From positions 343,091 through 407,090 of the forward strand of contig NZ_VUOD01000002.1 in the NCBI RefSeq assembly GCF_008386465.1: a DNA stretch of 64,000 nt. The letters are read 5' to 3'. Under the pieces are notes generated by a model, which saw nothing but the letters and a program-made list of their open reading frames with translations, was not told the origin of the DNA and searched no databases. Shown here piece by piece: positions 8,677 to 17,958 of the stretch. The position numbers and the translations under genes are program-made. Numbering within the stretch: position 1 is the first letter of the stretch; the number at the start of each line of letters is the position of its first letter. Source of the stretch: Arenimonas fontis. GTDB taxonomy: Bacteria > Pseudomonadota > Gammaproteobacteria > Xanthomonadales > Xanthomonadaceae.

Positions 8677-9033
8677 TCAGGGATTGCCGGCGGACGCGGC
8701 GCCGCGGCGCACCGTTCCCCGCGTGGTGAGGCGACGAACGGCGTCGGCGGTGTCCACTGCGCCGCTGCGGTCGATGTCTTCGCGGGTGATCACCTGCCCG
8801 GGCGCGCTGATGCAGCCGTCCCTGTCACGACGCTTGAGCCGCGAGCCGGTTTGGGTGAGGCAATCGTGCCGGTTCTCCCCGGCCTTGGCGGCGGCCTGGT
8901 CGGCCTGGCCGGCCTGGACCGGCACGGCCTCCTCGGCCTGGGCCTGGCTGGAGGCATCGGCGGGCATGGCGTCATCGGCGTGGACGGCAAAACCGGACGC
9001 GGCGAGCAACAGGGCAAGCAGGGAGGTTCTCAT
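8677..9033 (-). CDS. Small secreted protein with a TonB-plug-like segment
   Basis: The product is 118 aa. A signal peptide (MRTSLLALLLAASGFAVHA) is followed by a low-complexity Ala/Gln/Glu stretch to about residue 55. A compact C-terminal segment then reads TGSRLKRRDRD, two nearby Cys residues (CLTQ and GCIS), and GQVITREDIDRSGAVDTADA. That order and wording match the beginning of the plug domain of TonB-dependent receptors, but no barrel follows. The start at 9033 has GAGGAG seven bases upstream. Function is unknown. The two Cys residues could form a disulfide in the periplasm. Confidence 0.65.
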   Translation of the reverse strand: MRTSLLALLLAASGFAVHADDAMPADASSQAQAEEAVPVQAGQADQAAAKAGENRHDCLTQTGSRLKRRDRDGCISAPGQVITREDIDRSGAVDTADAVRRLTTRGTVRRGAASAGNP

Positions 9034-9124
9034 CTCGGGCTCCTCGATGTCGGGGGAAGCGGACCGAGTATGCGCCCGGGGAGGCGGCCCCTGGCTTGAC
9101 GGAAGCTGAGCGGCCGGGCGGCGT

Positions 9125-9886
9125 TCACATGCCGCGGAACCGGTGCAGGAAGGCCGCGCTGACCGGCAGACGCTCGCTCCGGCCACGCAGGCTGAGCCGG
9201 GTCTTGCCGAGCTCGTCCCGACGCACGCGGTCTATTGCCGATACCCGCACCACCACACCGCGGTGCACCTGCCAGAACTCCTCCGGATCCAGCCCGGCCA
9301 GCAAGTCCTTGAGCGGCGTGCGGATGATCGCCTCTTCCGCGGCGGTCACCACCTTCACGTACTTGTCCTGGGCCTGGAAATACAGCACCTCGTCCACGCC
9401 CAGCATACGCACGGTGTCGCCCACGCTGGCGCTGATCCAGCGGATCCGCCGCTCGCCTTCCGGACGCAGGCGCTGCTCCAGGGCCTCGATACGCGCGGCA
9501 AGCCCGGTGTCGGCGCGATCGGCGAGCCGTTCGCGCAGCCGCCGCACCGCCGTCCCCAGCCGATCCGGCGTGACCGGCTTGAGCAGGTAGTCCACCGCCC
9601 CGGTCTCGAAGGCGCGGATGGCGTAGTCGTCGTAGGCGGTGGTGAACACCACCAGCCCACCCTGCCCGGCCACTGCCTTGGCCACGTCCAGGCCGCTGAC
9701 CCCGGGCATGCGGATATCGAGGAAGGCCACCGCGGGCCGGTGCGCGTCCGCGGCCTCCAGCGCCGACGGGCCGTCTTCGCAGACCGCCACCAGTTCCAGC
9801 TCCGGCCAGGCCAGGGCCAGCATGGCGCGCAGCGCCTCGCGCTGCGGCGCCTCGTCCTCGGCCAGCATGGCGGTGACGCGTCTCAT
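9125..9886 (-). CDS. LytTR-family response regulator
   Basis: The 253-aa regulator has a receiver domain (residues 1-120) with acidic residues in AEDE, the phospho-acceptor Asp in FLDIRMPG, Thr in FTTAYD and Lys in LLKPV. A LytTR DNA-binding domain (about 150-250) follows, with VLYFQAQDKYVKV and FWQVHRGVVVRVSAI. It works with the kinase gene directly upstream, whose stop overlaps this start by four bases (ATGA). Target promoters are unknown. LytTR systems often control cell-envelope or competence functions. Confidence 0.95.
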   Translation of the reverse strand: MRRVTAMLAEDEAPQREALRAMLALAWPELELVAVCEDGPSALEAADAHRPAVAFLDIRMPGVSGLDVAKAVAGQGGLVVFTTAYDDYAIRAFETGAVDYLLKPVTPDRLGTAVRRLRERLADRADTGLAARIEALEQRLRPEGERRIRWISASVGDTVRMLGVDEVLYFQAQDKYVKVVTAAEEAIIRTPLKDLLAGLDPEEFWQVHRGVVVRVSAIDRVRRDELGKTRLSLRGRSERLPVSAAFLHRFRGM

Positions 9887-11136
9887 GCCGCCGGCTCCTC
9901 GACCGGAACGGAGATCGTGGCCACGGCACCGCGGCCGCCGGCCAGGCCGCGCAGGCTGAAGGTGGCGGCGGCGCCGTAGCGGGCGGCCAGTTGCTCGCGG
10001 ACGTTGACCAGACCGACACCGCTGCCCAGGCCTGGCTTAAGGCCGGCTCCGTCGTCCACCACGCTCACCACCAGGTGTTCGCCCCGCGCCGAGGCGCGCA
10101 CCTCGATCCGGCCCGGCCCCGGTTGCGGCTCGATGCCATGTTTGATCGCGTTTTCCACCAGGGTCAGCAGCAGCAGCGGCGGAAACGGTTGTGCCCGCAG
10201 GACCGAATCGGCTTCGACGGCGAAACTCAGGCGTCCGCCCATGCGCAGTTTCATCAGCGCCAGGTAGCTGGCGCAGATGTCGAGTTGCTGGCCGAGGGTG
10301 GAATGCAGCAGGGATTCGCCATCGGCGCGCAGCTTCGGGATGGTGGCGCGCAGGTGGTCCACCAGGGCGTCCAGGGTGGCCTCGGCCTGGGCCGGATCCT
10401 GGCGCACCAGGGCGCGCACCGAGGCCAGCGTGTTGAACAGGAAATGCGGCTCCACCTGGGCCTGCAGCAGGCCCAGGCGCAGGTCGGACTGCTGCTTGGC
10501 GGCGCGCAGGTTCCGCAGCTCCTGGGCGCGCTGGTTGGCGGCCCAGCGCCGGCCTTCGCTGAAGTAGGCGCGCAAGGCCAGCCCGCCACCGAACAGGCCG
10601 TACACGACGACCAGCACCAGGCCGTTGATCGCCATCAGCACCGGCTTTACCGCCGGCTCGAACTCCGGCTTCTTCTCGGTAGCCAGGCCCTGTTCGACCA
10701 TGGCCGCGCGAACGCGGGTCTCGACGTAGCCGGAGGCCCAGCGGTCCACCAAGAAACTGCCGGCCATGCCCAGCAACACGGCCAGCACCAATCCCACCCG
10801 TTCCCGCCGCACCGGCCAGCGCCGGTATCGCACCAGGGTGGCCAGGGCCGGACCGGCGGTGGCCATGAACAGGAAGGCCAGGAACATGTGCCCGCCGGCC
10901 AACACCGCCAGGCTCCAGTCGCGGGTGGCGGCCCCGGTGCCGAAGCCGGCCACCAGGGAGAACAGCGCGATGACGCTGCCGAATACCAGGCAGCGCCCAC
11001 GCAGCCAGCGGGCGCTGAACACCGGGTAGCGGTGGTAACGGCTCCAGATCGCGTCGCCGCCCACCAGCACCTCGGCGGGCAGCGGCCGCGACAGCGGGTA
11101 ATCGCGAACGGTCGTTTCCATGGACGGCGCAAGCAT
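9883..11136 (-). CDS. LytS/AlgZ-type sensor histidine kinase
   Basis: This 417-aa protein has an N-terminal membrane part with about four to five helices (residues 45-200). A His_kinase domain contains QAQVEPHFLFNTLASVRAL (phospho-accepting His near residue 236), and an HATPase_c domain follows with LLTLVENAIKHG (N box), DDGAGLKPG and GVGLVNVREQL. It lacks PAS or HAMP modules, as is usual for this family. The start may be 11136 or the ATG at 11121, and neither has a clear ribosome-binding site. It forms a two-gene operon with the LytTR regulator and sits between hutU and hutF. Confidence 0.93.
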   Translation of the reverse strand: MLAPSMETTVRDYPLSRPLPAEVLVGGDAIWSRYHRYPVFSARWLRGRCLVFGSVIALFSLVAGFGTGAATRDWSLAVLAGGHMFLAFLFMATAGPALATLVRYRRWPVRRERVGLVLAVLLGMAGSFLVDRWASGYVETRVRAAMVEQGLATEKKPEFEPAVKPVLMAINGLVLVVVYGLFGGGLALRAYFSEGRRWAANQRAQELRNLRAAKQQSDLRLGLLQAQVEPHFLFNTLASVRALVRQDPAQAEATLDALVDHLRATIPKLRADGESLLHSTLGQQLDICASYLALMKLRMGGRLSFAVEADSVLRAQPFPPLLLLTLVENAIKHGIEPQPGPGRIEVRASARGEHLVVSVVDDGAGLKPGLGSGVGLVNVREQLAARYGAAATFSLRGLAGGRGAVATISVPVEEPAA

Positions 11137-11233
11137 AGCGGCGCGCCGCCAGGGCCGGGGCGACCTGCGACGAAGGCGCTAGGGGGCCGGATGAAGCCCC
11201 GTTGCCCGGCGTGAACCCTGAGGGCCGGCGGCC

Positions 11234-12511
11234 TCAGTCGGCCAGCAGCCGCCGCAGGGTGTCGGCGTAGCGGGCGGCGATGGCCTCGCCCTGCAGATGT
11301 CGGCCGCCGGCCACCCGGCGCCGGCCCGCCACCTCCACCTCGTCCACCAGCGAGCGGTTGCCGCAGAACAGGTAGCGATCGAGCAGGTCGTGGCGTCGTG
11401 CCCCGGCCAGCGCCGGCGCTTCGGCCAGCAGGGTGACCCGGTCGTCGCCGCCCCCCGGCTGGCCGCAGGCGCGCAGGCCACCGGCCAGGGCGCGGCCGTA
11501 GAGCAGCTCGCCGGTGCTGGGCTGTCCGGGCAGTGCGGCCACGTTGCGGCGCCGGCCGGCCAGGCGCTGGCCATACTCCAGCCAGCGCAGCTCCTCGACC
11601 ACCGACACCGAAACGTGCGAATCCGAGCCGATGCCGAACCAGCCGTCGGCCTCGAGGAAGTCGCGCAGGGGAAACAGGCCGTCGCCGAGGTTGGCCTCGG
11701 TCGTCGGGCAGATCGCCACCGTGGCGCCGCTGGCGGCGATGCCGCGCACTTCGTCCCGGCTGAGGTGGGTGGCGTGCACCAGGGTCCAGCGCGCGTCCAC
11801 CGGCGCATTGGCCAGCAACCATTCGACCGGACGGGCGCCGCGTACCGCCAGGCAGTCCTGCACCTCGCCGATCTGTTCGGCGACATGGATGTGGATGGGC
11901 AGATCCTCGCTGGCCAGCGCGGCCAGCAGTTCGCGCATCGGCGCCTCCGGGACTGCCCGCAGGCTGTGCAAGGCCACGCCGACTTTCAGGCGGTCATGTT
12001 CCAGCCGGCGCAGCGATTGCAGCAGGGCCAGATAGGCCTCGAGCGAATGGCCGAACCGGCGCTGCCGTTCGCTCAGCGGCCGGCCGTCGAAACCGCCGCT
12101 CATGTACAGCACCGGCAACAAGGTCAGGCGGATGCCGGTGTCGTCGGCTGCCGCGATCAGGGCCCGTGACATCGCCGCCGGATCCTCGTAGGGCCGACCG
12201 TCGGGCGCGTGGTGCAGGTAGTGGAACTCGCAGACGGTGCCGTAGCCGGCTTCCAGCATCTCGGCGTAGAGCTGGCAGGCGATCGCGTACTGGCTGTCCG
12301 GATCGAGCCGGCCGGCAAAGCGGTACATCAGCTCGCGCCAGGTCCAGAAGCTGTCTTCCGGATTGGCCAGGCGCTCGGCCAGGCCGGCCATTGCCCGCTG
12401 GAACGCGTGCGAATGCAGGTTCGGCATGGCCGCCAGCTGCCAGCGTCCGGCGCGCCCCGAGGGCTGCCAGCCGGCGGGGCCGAACAGCGTGGTTTCTACG
12501 GCCTGCGACAT
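11234..12511 (-). CDS. hutF: Formimidoylglutamate deiminase
   Basis: HutF is an amidohydrolase-superfamily enzyme that hydrolyses N-formimino-L-glutamate to N-formyl-L-glutamate and ammonia. It marks the five-step histidine pathway used by Pseudomonas and relatives. The 425-aa protein shows the metal-binding set NLHSHAF (HxH), VALHSLR, HIHVAEQ and GSDSH, plus HATHLS and [10 protein letters not shown], which distinguish HutF from HutI. The start at 12511 (MSQAVETT) is chosen over an upstream ATG because the added residues are not family-like. It is divergent from the CoA-transferase/hutI pair with only 48 nt between start codons. Confidence 0.95.
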   Translation of the reverse strand: MSQAVETTLFGPAGWQPSGRAGRWQLAAMPNLHSHAFQRAMAGLAERLANPEDSFWTWRELMYRFAGRLDPDSQYAIACQLYAEMLEAGYGTVCEFHYLHHAPDGRPYEDPAAMSRALIAAADDTGIRLTLLPVLYMSGGFDGRPLSERQRRFGHSLEAYLALLQSLRRLEHDRLKVGVALHSLRAVPEAPMRELLAALASEDLPIHIHVAEQIGEVQDCLAVRGARPVEWLLANAPVDARWTLVHATHLSRDEVRGIAASGATVAICPTTEANLGDGLFPLRDFLEADGWFGIGSDSHVSVSVVEELRWLEYGQRLAGRRRNVAALPGQPSTGELLYGRALAGGLRACGQPGGGDDRVTLLAEAPALAGARRHDLLDRYLFCGNRSLVDEVEVAGRRRVAGGRHLQGEAIAARYADTLRRLLAD

Positions 12512-12545
12512 GCCGGCAGTTTCGCACGGCGGCAACCTGGCCGCA

Positions 12546-12551
12546 TACAAT
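12546..12551 (+). promoter_or_regulatory. -10 element placed for a leaderless CoA-transferase/hutI mRNA
   Basis: TACAAT ends nine bases before the ATG at 12560, so transcription would start at or very near the start codon. A weak -35 (TTCGCA, 12521-12526) lies 19 nt upstream. Confidence 0.45.
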
Positions 12552-12559
12552 CCGCCGCC

Positions 12560-13720
12560 ATGGGCGCACTGTCGGGAATCGTGGTTCTGGAGCTGTCCCG
12601 GGTCCTGGCGGGCCCCTGGTGCGGCATGATGCTGGCCGACCTGGGCGCGGACGTGATCAAGCTCGAACCTTTCGAGGGCGACGACACCCGCGGCCTCGGC
12701 CCGCCCTTTTACATGGGCATGTCGGCTTATTTCGCCTGTTGCAACCGCAACAAGCGCTCGCTGGCGATAGACCTGCGCGCGCCGGCGGCGAGGCCGCTGC
12801 TGGAAGCCCTGGTGCGCGAGGCCGACGTGCTGGTGGAGAACTACCGCACCGGCGGCGCCGAATCACTGGGGGTGGGCTGGGAGGACATGTCGAGGATCAA
12901 TCCGCGCCTGGTCTACTGTTCGATCTCGGGCTACGGCCGGGAAGGTCCCGGCGCCAGCTTGCCCGGCTACGACTACGTGGTGCAGGCCGAAGCCGGGCTG
13001 ATGTCCGTCACCGGCCCGGCCGACGGCGAGCCCTGCAAGGTCGGCGTGGCGGTGGCCGACCTGGCCACCGGCCAGTACGCCGCCACCGCCGTGCTGGCGG
13101 CGCTGATCGAACGCCAGCAGACCGGCAAGGGCCAGCGCATCGACGTCTCCCTGTTCGACAGCCAGCTGTCCATGCTGGCCAATGTCGCCGGCAACGTGCT
13201 GTTCACCGGCGCCGACGCAACACGCTTTGGCAATGCCCATCCCAGCATCGTGCCCTACCAGTCCTTCCAGGCCGCCGACCGGCCCTTCGTGCTGGCGGTG
13301 GCCAGCGAGAAACTCTGGGTGCAACTGTGCGAAGCCCTGGGCCGGGAAGACTGGCTGCGCGAGCCACGCTTCCGCAACAACGCCGCCCGGGTGGAGAACC
13401 GCGAGGCCTTGTGCGGCGAACTGGCGACGCTGTTCGCCACCGCGACGGCCGGGCACTGGCTGGAACTGTTCGCCAGGGCCGGCGTGCCGGCGGCGCCGAT
13501 CAACACGGTGCGCCAGGCCCTGGACCACCCGGTGGCGCACGGCCGCGGCATGCGCGTGGAGATCGACGGCATTCCCATGGTCGGCAGTCCGATGAAGCTC
13601 TCGGGCTCGCCGCCGCGGCTGGAGCGGGCGCCGCCGCGCCTGGGCCAGCACAGCGACGAACTGGCCCTGGCCTACGGCTTCTCGCCGGAGGCCCTGCGGG
13701 CCGCGGGGGCGATCCGATGA
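12560..13720 (+). CDS. CaiB/BaiF family (type III) CoA-transferase
   Basis: The 386-aa protein begins [21 protein letters not shown] and shows [29 protein letters not shown] and the [10 protein letters not shown] segment of class III CoA-transferases. The catalytic Asp lies within the expected [11 protein letters not shown] region near residue 140. These enzymes move CoA between carboxylic acids, and the acids used here cannot be told. The start codon of hutI overlaps its stop by four bases (ATGA), so it is co-translated with a histidine-degradation gene. That link is unusual and suggests a role around organic acids made from histidine or glutamate. Confidence 0.92.
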   Translation: MGALSGIVVLELSRVLAGPWCGMMLADLGADVIKLEPFEGDDTRGLGPPFYMGMSAYFACCNRNKRSLAIDLRAPAARPLLEALVREADVLVENYRTGGAESLGVGWEDMSRINPRLVYCSISGYGREGPGASLPGYDYVVQAEAGLMSVTGPADGEPCKVGVAVADLATGQYAATAVLAALIERQQTGKGQRIDVSLFDSQLSMLANVAGNVLFTGADATRFGNAHPSIVPYQSFQAADRPFVLAVASEKLWVQLCEALGREDWLREPRFRNNAARVENREALCGELATLFATATAGHWLELFARAGVPAAPINTVRQALDHPVAHGRGMRVEIDGIPMVGSPMKLSGSPPRLERAPPRLGQHSDELALAYGFSPEALRAAGAIR

Positions 13721-14958
13721 TCGGCCGGCTGGCTCCGCCCTGGGACGGCCTGCTGCTGGACGCGCGCCTGGCCACCCTGCGCGACGACCTGGGCGCCTAC
13801 GGCGCGATCGAGGACGGCGTGCTGGCCTGGAAAGAGGGGCTGATCGCCTGGGCCGGTCCGCGTGCCGAACTGCCCGGCGAACCGGAGGCCCTGGCCCGGC
13901 GGGTGGAGTCGGCGCAGCGGCGCTGGATCACGCCCGGTCTGGTGGATTGCCACACGCATCTGGTGTTCGCCGGCGACCGCGCGCTCGAATTCGAGCGCCG
14001 GCTGCAGGGTGCCAGTTACGAGCAGATCGCCCGTGAGGGCGGCGGCATCCTCTCCACCGTGCGCGCCACCCGCGCCGCCGACGAGGCCGGGCTGCTCTCC
14101 GCCTCGCTGGCGCGCGCCCGCGCCCTGCTGGCGGACGGCGTCACCACGGTGGAGATCAAGTCCGGCTACGGCCTGGACCTCGACAGCGAGCGGGCGATGC
14201 TGCGGGTGGCACGACGCATCGGCGAGGAACTGGGCATCGGGGTGCGCGCCACCTGCCTGGCCGCGCACGCCCTGCCGCCGGAGTATGCCGGCCGTGCCGA
14301 CGACTACATCGCCGCCGTCTGCGAATGGCTGCCGGAACTGCACGCGGAAGGCCTGGTGGACGCGGTGGACGCCTTCTGCGAGGGCATCGGCTTCTCGCCG
14401 GCCCAGGTACGGCGGCTGTTCGAGGTGGCGCGCGGACTTGGCCTGCCGGTGAAGCTGCACGCCGACCAGCTCAGCGACCTCGGCGGCGCGGCCTTGGTGG
14501 CCGAATTCGGCGGCCTGTCGGCCGACCACATCGAATACGCCGACGAGCAGGCCGTGCGCGCCATGGCGGCAGCCGGCACCGTGGCAGTGCTGCTGCCCGG
14601 CGCCTTCCACGTACTGCGGGAAACGCAACTGCCGCCGATCACCGCCCTGCGCGAACACGCCGTGCCGATGGCGGTCGCCAGCGACCTCAATCCCGGCACA
14701 TCGCCCCTGCTGTCGCTGCGGCTGGCCATGTCCCTGGCCTGCACTCACTTCCGCCTCACCCCCGAAGAAGCCCTGCGCGGCGCCACCGTCAACGCCGCCC
14801 GCGCCCTGGGCCTGCATGACCGCGGCCGGCTGCTGCCCGGCCAGCGCGCCGACTTCGTGCAGTGGGACATCGCGCATCCGGCCGAGTTGGCCTACTGGCT
14901 GGGCGGTGGCCTGGCCCATGCCGTGCACGTCGCCGGCGTCGCCCACCACCACGGCTGA
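13717..14958 (+). CDS. hutI: Imidazolonepropionase
   Basis: HutI hydrolyses 4-imidazolone-5-propionate to N-formimino-L-glutamate, which HutF then deiminates. The 413-aa amidohydrolase shows [16 protein letters not shown] (metal HxH), [30 protein letters not shown] and [11 protein letters not shown], all diagnostic. Translation is coupled to the CoA-transferase gene by a four-base overlap. A perfect 10-bp inverted repeat 29 nt downstream may end the transcript. Confidence 0.97.
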   Translation: MIGRLAPPWDGLLLDARLATLRDDLGAYGAIEDGVLAWKEGLIAWAGPRAELPGEPEALARRVESAQRRWITPGLVDCHTHLVFAGDRALEFERRLQGASYEQIAREGGGILSTVRATRAADEAGLLSASLARARALLADGVTTVEIKSGYGLDLDSERAMLRVARRIGEELGIGVRATCLAAHALPPEYAGRADDYIAAVCEWLPELHAEGLVDAVDAFCEGIGFSPAQVRRLFEVARGLGLPVKLHADQLSDLGGAALVAEFGGLSADHIEYADEQAVRAMAAAGTVAVLLPGAFHVLRETQLPPITALREHAVPMAVASDLNPGTSPLLSLRLAMSLACTHFRLTPEEALRGATVNAARALGLHDRGRLLPGQRADFVQWDIAHPAELAYWLGGGLAHAVHVAGVAHHHG

Positions 14959-14986
14959 GCGCCGCGTTTCCCGCGCCATGAACACC

Positions 14987-15010
14987 GAAGCCCCGCCGGA
15001 GCGGGGCTTC
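14987..15010 (+). terminator. Perfect 10-bp hairpin after hutI
   Basis: GAAGCCCCGC (14987-14996), loop CGGA, GCGGGGCTTC (15001-15010). There is no U-run, so it is either a weak terminator or a 3'-end stabiliser. It also lies downstream of the convergent THX gene. Confidence 0.5.
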
Positions 15011-15063
15011 GCGATCGCCTGGCCAGCGATGCCGCGCGGGCGGCAACGATGGCAGGACGCCGA

Positions 15064-15243
15064 TTACTTGGTCGCAGCCTTCCTGGCGGCGGTCTTGCGG
15101 GCCGGCGCCTTGGCCACCGGCGCCTTCACGGCCGCCGCAGTCTTGCCGCCGGTCGCCTTCTTCGCGGCGGCCTTCGGCCGGACATTGCCGTAGCTGCTGG
15201 CGTAACGCTTGCCCTTGGCGGTCTTCTTGTCGCCCCTGCCCAT
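15064..15243 (-). CDS. THX-type 30S ribosomal peptide with Lys/Ala-rich tail
   Basis: The first 25 residues (MGRGDKKTAKGKRYASSYGN) match the small ribosomal protein Thx family, which binds 16S rRNA at the top of the 30S head. The family is often only 25-30 aa, whereas this product is 59 aa with a basic tail built of A/K/T repeats reminiscent of histone-H1-like proteins. The start at 15243 has AAGGAAC in the right place. An ATG five codons upstream is less likely. Confidence 0.8.
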   Translation of the reverse strand: MGRGDKKTAKGKRYASSYGNVRPKAAAKKATGGKTAAAVKAPVAKAPARKTAARKAATK

Positions 15244-15279
15244 GTCGGTTCCTTGCAAGTGGTGATTCGTGGGGCGCGT

Positions 15280-15308
15280 AGCCTATCACCGGGTCCTGTT
15301 GCGGCCAA
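15280..15308 (-). promoter_or_regulatory. Promoter of the THX gene
   Basis: On the minus strand TTGGCC (15303-15308), a 17-nt spacer and TAGGCT (15280-15285), with the ATG 36 nt further on. Confidence 0.5.
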
Positions 15309-15338
15309 CGCCCGGCATGGGAATGACCCGGCACCCGC

Positions 15339-15749
15339 TCAATGGCTATGGCCCCAGGACAGGCGAAGGTTGACCAGGTGGGCCAGACCGATCAGCACGC
15401 CACCCACGGTCATCATCAGCGCGTGCGGCAACGGCGCGTCGTGCAGCGGCGGATACAGCGTGGCCAGCCAGACCAGGGCCAGACCGGGCGCCACCAGCAG
15501 CCAGGCATGATAGGCGCGGTGACTGCGGTAACCCGCCCAGAGGCTGCCGACCGCCAGCACGGTGGCGAGGGCGCCGAAGCCGAGCTCGAAACCATGCCAG
15601 GCCAGCACGCCCAGCCCCATGGCCGGCAGCAAGGCCAGGGCCAGGGGGATGAGGGCGCAATGCGCCGCGCACAGGAAGGCGCCGAAGGCGCCGAGGCGGT
15701 CAGCCCAGGGCGGCAGGCGGAAACGGCGCGGCAGAAGCGGAGTGGACAT
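15339..15749 (-). CDS. MerC-domain inner-membrane protein
   Basis: This 136-aa protein has four hydrophobic segments. It carries AFLCAAHCALIPLAL with the paired Cys of MerC-domain proteins in the first helix and ends in a His-containing tail (SWGHSH). MerC proteins carry heavy metals across the inner membrane in mer operons, but stand-alone MerC-domain proteins of this size recur next to zinc receptor genes. Here the gene is divergent from a ZnuD-like receptor with a Zur box between them. A role in zinc handling is therefore inferred, not mercury resistance. Confidence 0.75.
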   Translation of the reverse strand: MSTPLLPRRFRLPPWADRLGAFGAFLCAAHCALIPLALALLPAMGLGVLAWHGFELGFGALATVLAVGSLWAGYRSHRAYHAWLLVAPGLALVWLATLYPPLHDAPLPHALMMTVGGVLIGLAHLVNLRLSWGHSH

Positions 15750-15770
15750 GACGACCGGGGGATTGCGTCG

Positions 15771-15798
15771 GAAGTGAAACAATATAACATTCCACTTC
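15771..15798. promoter_or_regulatory. Zur box between the MerC gene and the TonB receptor
   Basis: A 28-bp imperfect palindrome has perfect GAAGTG/CACTTC ends and an AT-rich core (AATATAACATT). From memory it closely follows the E. coli znuA-znuBC Zur operator: the left 23 bases agree at about 18 positions. It overlaps -10-like sequences for both directions (TATAAC on plus, TATATT on minus), so bound Zur would block both genes. A zur gene lies 4 kb away. Confidence 0.72.
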
Positions 15799-15824
15799 CC
15801 CGAGCAATCCCGACGGAATCCGCC

Positions 15825-17915
15825 ATGCCCCAGCGTTTCCCCCGCCCCCGTCCCCTCGCGACCGCCCTGCTGCTGGCCCTGCCCGCCCTGGCCCTGGCCG
15901 ACGAAACGACGCAGGACCACGCACACGACGCCCCTCGCACCCTCGATGCGGTCCGGGTCACGGCCACGCCCCTGCGCCAGGGCGTGGAAGATCTGGCCCG
16001 GCCGGTCGAGGTGCTGGCCGGCGAGGATCTCGACGCCCGCAAGGCCGGCACCCTGGGCGAAACGCTGGAACGCCTGCCCGGCGTACAGTCCTCCAGTTTC
16101 GGTCCCGGTGTCGGCCGGCCGATCATCCGCGGCCAGGACGGCGCCCGTGTGCGGACCCTGGCCGGCGGCATCGGCTCCATGGACGTCTCCACCGTCAGCG
16201 TGGACCACGCCGTGGCGATCGAACCCTTCCTGGCCGACCAGATCGAAGTCCTCAAGGGTCCGGCCGCCCTGCTCTACGGCAGCGGTGCGATCGGCGGCGC
16301 CGTCAACGTGGTGGACGGCCGCGTGCCGACCGCGCAGGCCGGGCGCGCGACCTCGGGCCGGGCCGAGATCCGCCACGGCAGCGCCGCCGACGAATCGGTG
16401 GCCATGGCCCGCTTCGACGGCGATGCCGGCCCGCTGACCCTGCATTTCGACGGCTTCTACCGCGAAGCCGGCGACTACCGCATTCCCGGTTTCGCGCTGT
16501 CCGATCACCTGGTGGAGGAAGAACTGGAGGAAGGCGGCGACCTCGACGACCTGGCCTTCGGGCGCGTGCCCAACACCAGCCTGCGCACCCGCGGCGGCGC
16601 GGTCGGCGCCAGCTGGTTCGGTGAGCGGGCCTGGTTCGGTGCCGCCGCCAGCACCTATCGCAGCAACTACGGCATCCCGCCCGGCGCGCATGCACACCAC
16701 GAGGAAGAAGAGGACGGACACGAGGACGATGAGCACGGCCACGAGGAGGCCGCCCAGGTGCGCATCGACCTGCGCCAGGACCGCTTCGACTTCCGCGGCG
16801 GCGTTACCGGCGTGGCCGGCCTGCGCGAGCTCAACTGGCGGCTGGTGCGCAGCCTCTACGAGCATGCCGAGATCGAGGAAGGCGAGATCGGCACGGTATT
16901 CGAGAACACCGGCACCGAAGCCCGACTGGAGCTGGTCCAGAACGAATGGGCCGGCTGGAACGGCGCCTTCGGCCTGCAGTACGGCCACCGCGATTTCTCT
17001 GCCGTAGGCGAGGAAGCCTTCGTGCCGCCCTCGGTCGGCCGCGATCTGGGCCTGTTCACCGTGCAGGAACGCCAGTTCGGCCGCTTCAAGCTCGAAACCG
17101 GCCTGCGCCATGATCGCGTCCGCGTCAGTCCCGAGGGCGGCGCGAGCAAGCGGTTCTCCGCCACCAGCCTCGCCCTGGGCGGCCTGTGGCAGCTCAATGA
17201 TGCGGTTCACCTGAGCCTGAACCTGGACCGCGCCGAACGCGCGCCCACCGCCGAGGAACTGTTCTCGGACGGCCCGCACATCGCCACCGCCAGCTACGAG
17301 ATCGGCGATGCCGGACTGGACACCGAGCGCGCCTTCAATGCCGAGCTCGGCCTGCATCTGCACCACGGCCGCTTCGAGGGCAAGCTGGCGGTGTTCCGCA
17401 CCCGTTACGACGGCTTCATCTACCTGGCCGACACCGGCCTGGAGGAGGACGAACTGCCGGTGCGGCAATGGACCCAGGCGGATGCCCGCTTCACCGGCTG
17501 GGAAGCCGAGGCGCGGATCGAGCTGCATGAGGGCGCCTCCGGCCTGTGGCAACTGCGCGCCTTTGCCGACGCCGTGGACGCCGAACTGGACGGCGGCGAG
17601 CGGCTGCCGCGCATCGCCCCTGCCCGCATCGGGCTGGATCTGGCGTGGAGCCTGGGCGGCTGGCGCGCGCGCCTGGGCGCGGTCCGGGTGGCCAAGCAGG
17701 ACGAAGTGGCGCCGAACGAAGAGCCGACCGAGGGCCATACCCTGGTGGACGCCGGCCTGGCCTGGCACTGGGACACCGACGCGGCCGGCTGGGAGCTCTT
17801 CCTGGAAGGGCGCAACCTGACCGACCGGGAGGCGCGCTCGCACACCTCCTATCTGAAGGAGCTGGCACCGCTGCCGGGCCGCAACCTGATGGCCGGCCTG
17901 CGAGTGAGCTTCTGA
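15825..17915 (+). CDS. ZnuD-like TonB-dependent zinc receptor
   Basis: This 696-aa outer-membrane receptor has a signal peptide (about residues 1-26). A plug domain (about 40-165) contains LPGVQSSSFGPGVGRPIIRG and LYGSGAIGGAVNVVDG, and a beta-barrel ends in a C-terminal Phe. An external loop at residues about 287-310 is loaded with His, Glu and Asp (AHHEEEEDGHEDDEHGHEE), as in ZnuD zinc receptors, and the mature N-terminus is also His-rich. It would import zinc using TonB-ExbBD energy. The Zur box 27 nt before the start predicts induction by zinc starvation. Confidence 0.9.
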   Translation: MPQRFPRPRPLATALLLALPALALADETTQDHAHDAPRTLDAVRVTATPLRQGVEDLARPVEVLAGEDLDARKAGTLGETLERLPGVQSSSFGPGVGRPIIRGQDGARVRTLAGGIGSMDVSTVSVDHAVAIEPFLADQIEVLKGPAALLYGSGAIGGAVNVVDGRVPTAQAGRATSGRAEIRHGSAADESVAMARFDGDAGPLTLHFDGFYREAGDYRIPGFALSDHLVEEELEEGGDLDDLAFGRVPNTSLRTRGGAVGASWFGERAWFGAAASTYRSNYGIPPGAHAHHEEEEDGHEDDEHGHEEAAQVRIDLRQDRFDFRGGVTGVAGLRELNWRLVRSLYEHAEIEEGEIGTVFENTGTEARLELVQNEWAGWNGAFGLQYGHRDFSAVGEEAFVPPSVGRDLGLFTVQERQFGRFKLETGLRHDRVRVSPEGGASKRFSATSLALGGLWQLNDAVHLSLNLDRAERAPTAEELFSDGPHIATASYEIGDAGLDTERAFNAELGLHLHHGRFEGKLAVFRTRYDGFIYLADTGLEEDELPVRQWTQADARFTGWEAEARIELHEGASGLWQLRAFADAVDAELDGGERLPRIAPARIGLDLAWSLGGWRARLGAVRVAKQDEVAPNEEPTEGHTLVDAGLAWHWDTDAAGWELFLEGRNLTDREARSHTSYLKELAPLPGRNLMAGLRVSF

Positions 17916-17938
17916 ACCGGGCGCCGCCCCGGACCGGA

Positions 17939-17958
17939 GGGCCCGCGCCGGCGGGCCC
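17939..17958. terminator. Hairpin between convergent genes
   Basis: GGGCCCGC (17939-17946), loop GCCG, GCGGGCCC (17951-17958), located exactly between the receptor gene and the convergent hydrolase gene. No U-run. Could act for both strands. Confidence 0.45.

Noticed and set aside
15339..15749. Mercury resistance operon
   Set aside because: A MerC-domain protein alone, without merA, merR, merT or merP, next to a Zur box does not support mercury resistance.
15339..17843. 834-aa minus-strand open frame opposite the ZnuD-like receptor
   Set aside because: Only its last part, from 15749 down, is a real gene. The rest mirrors the receptor codons and has Gly/Gln/Ala-biased composition with no motif.
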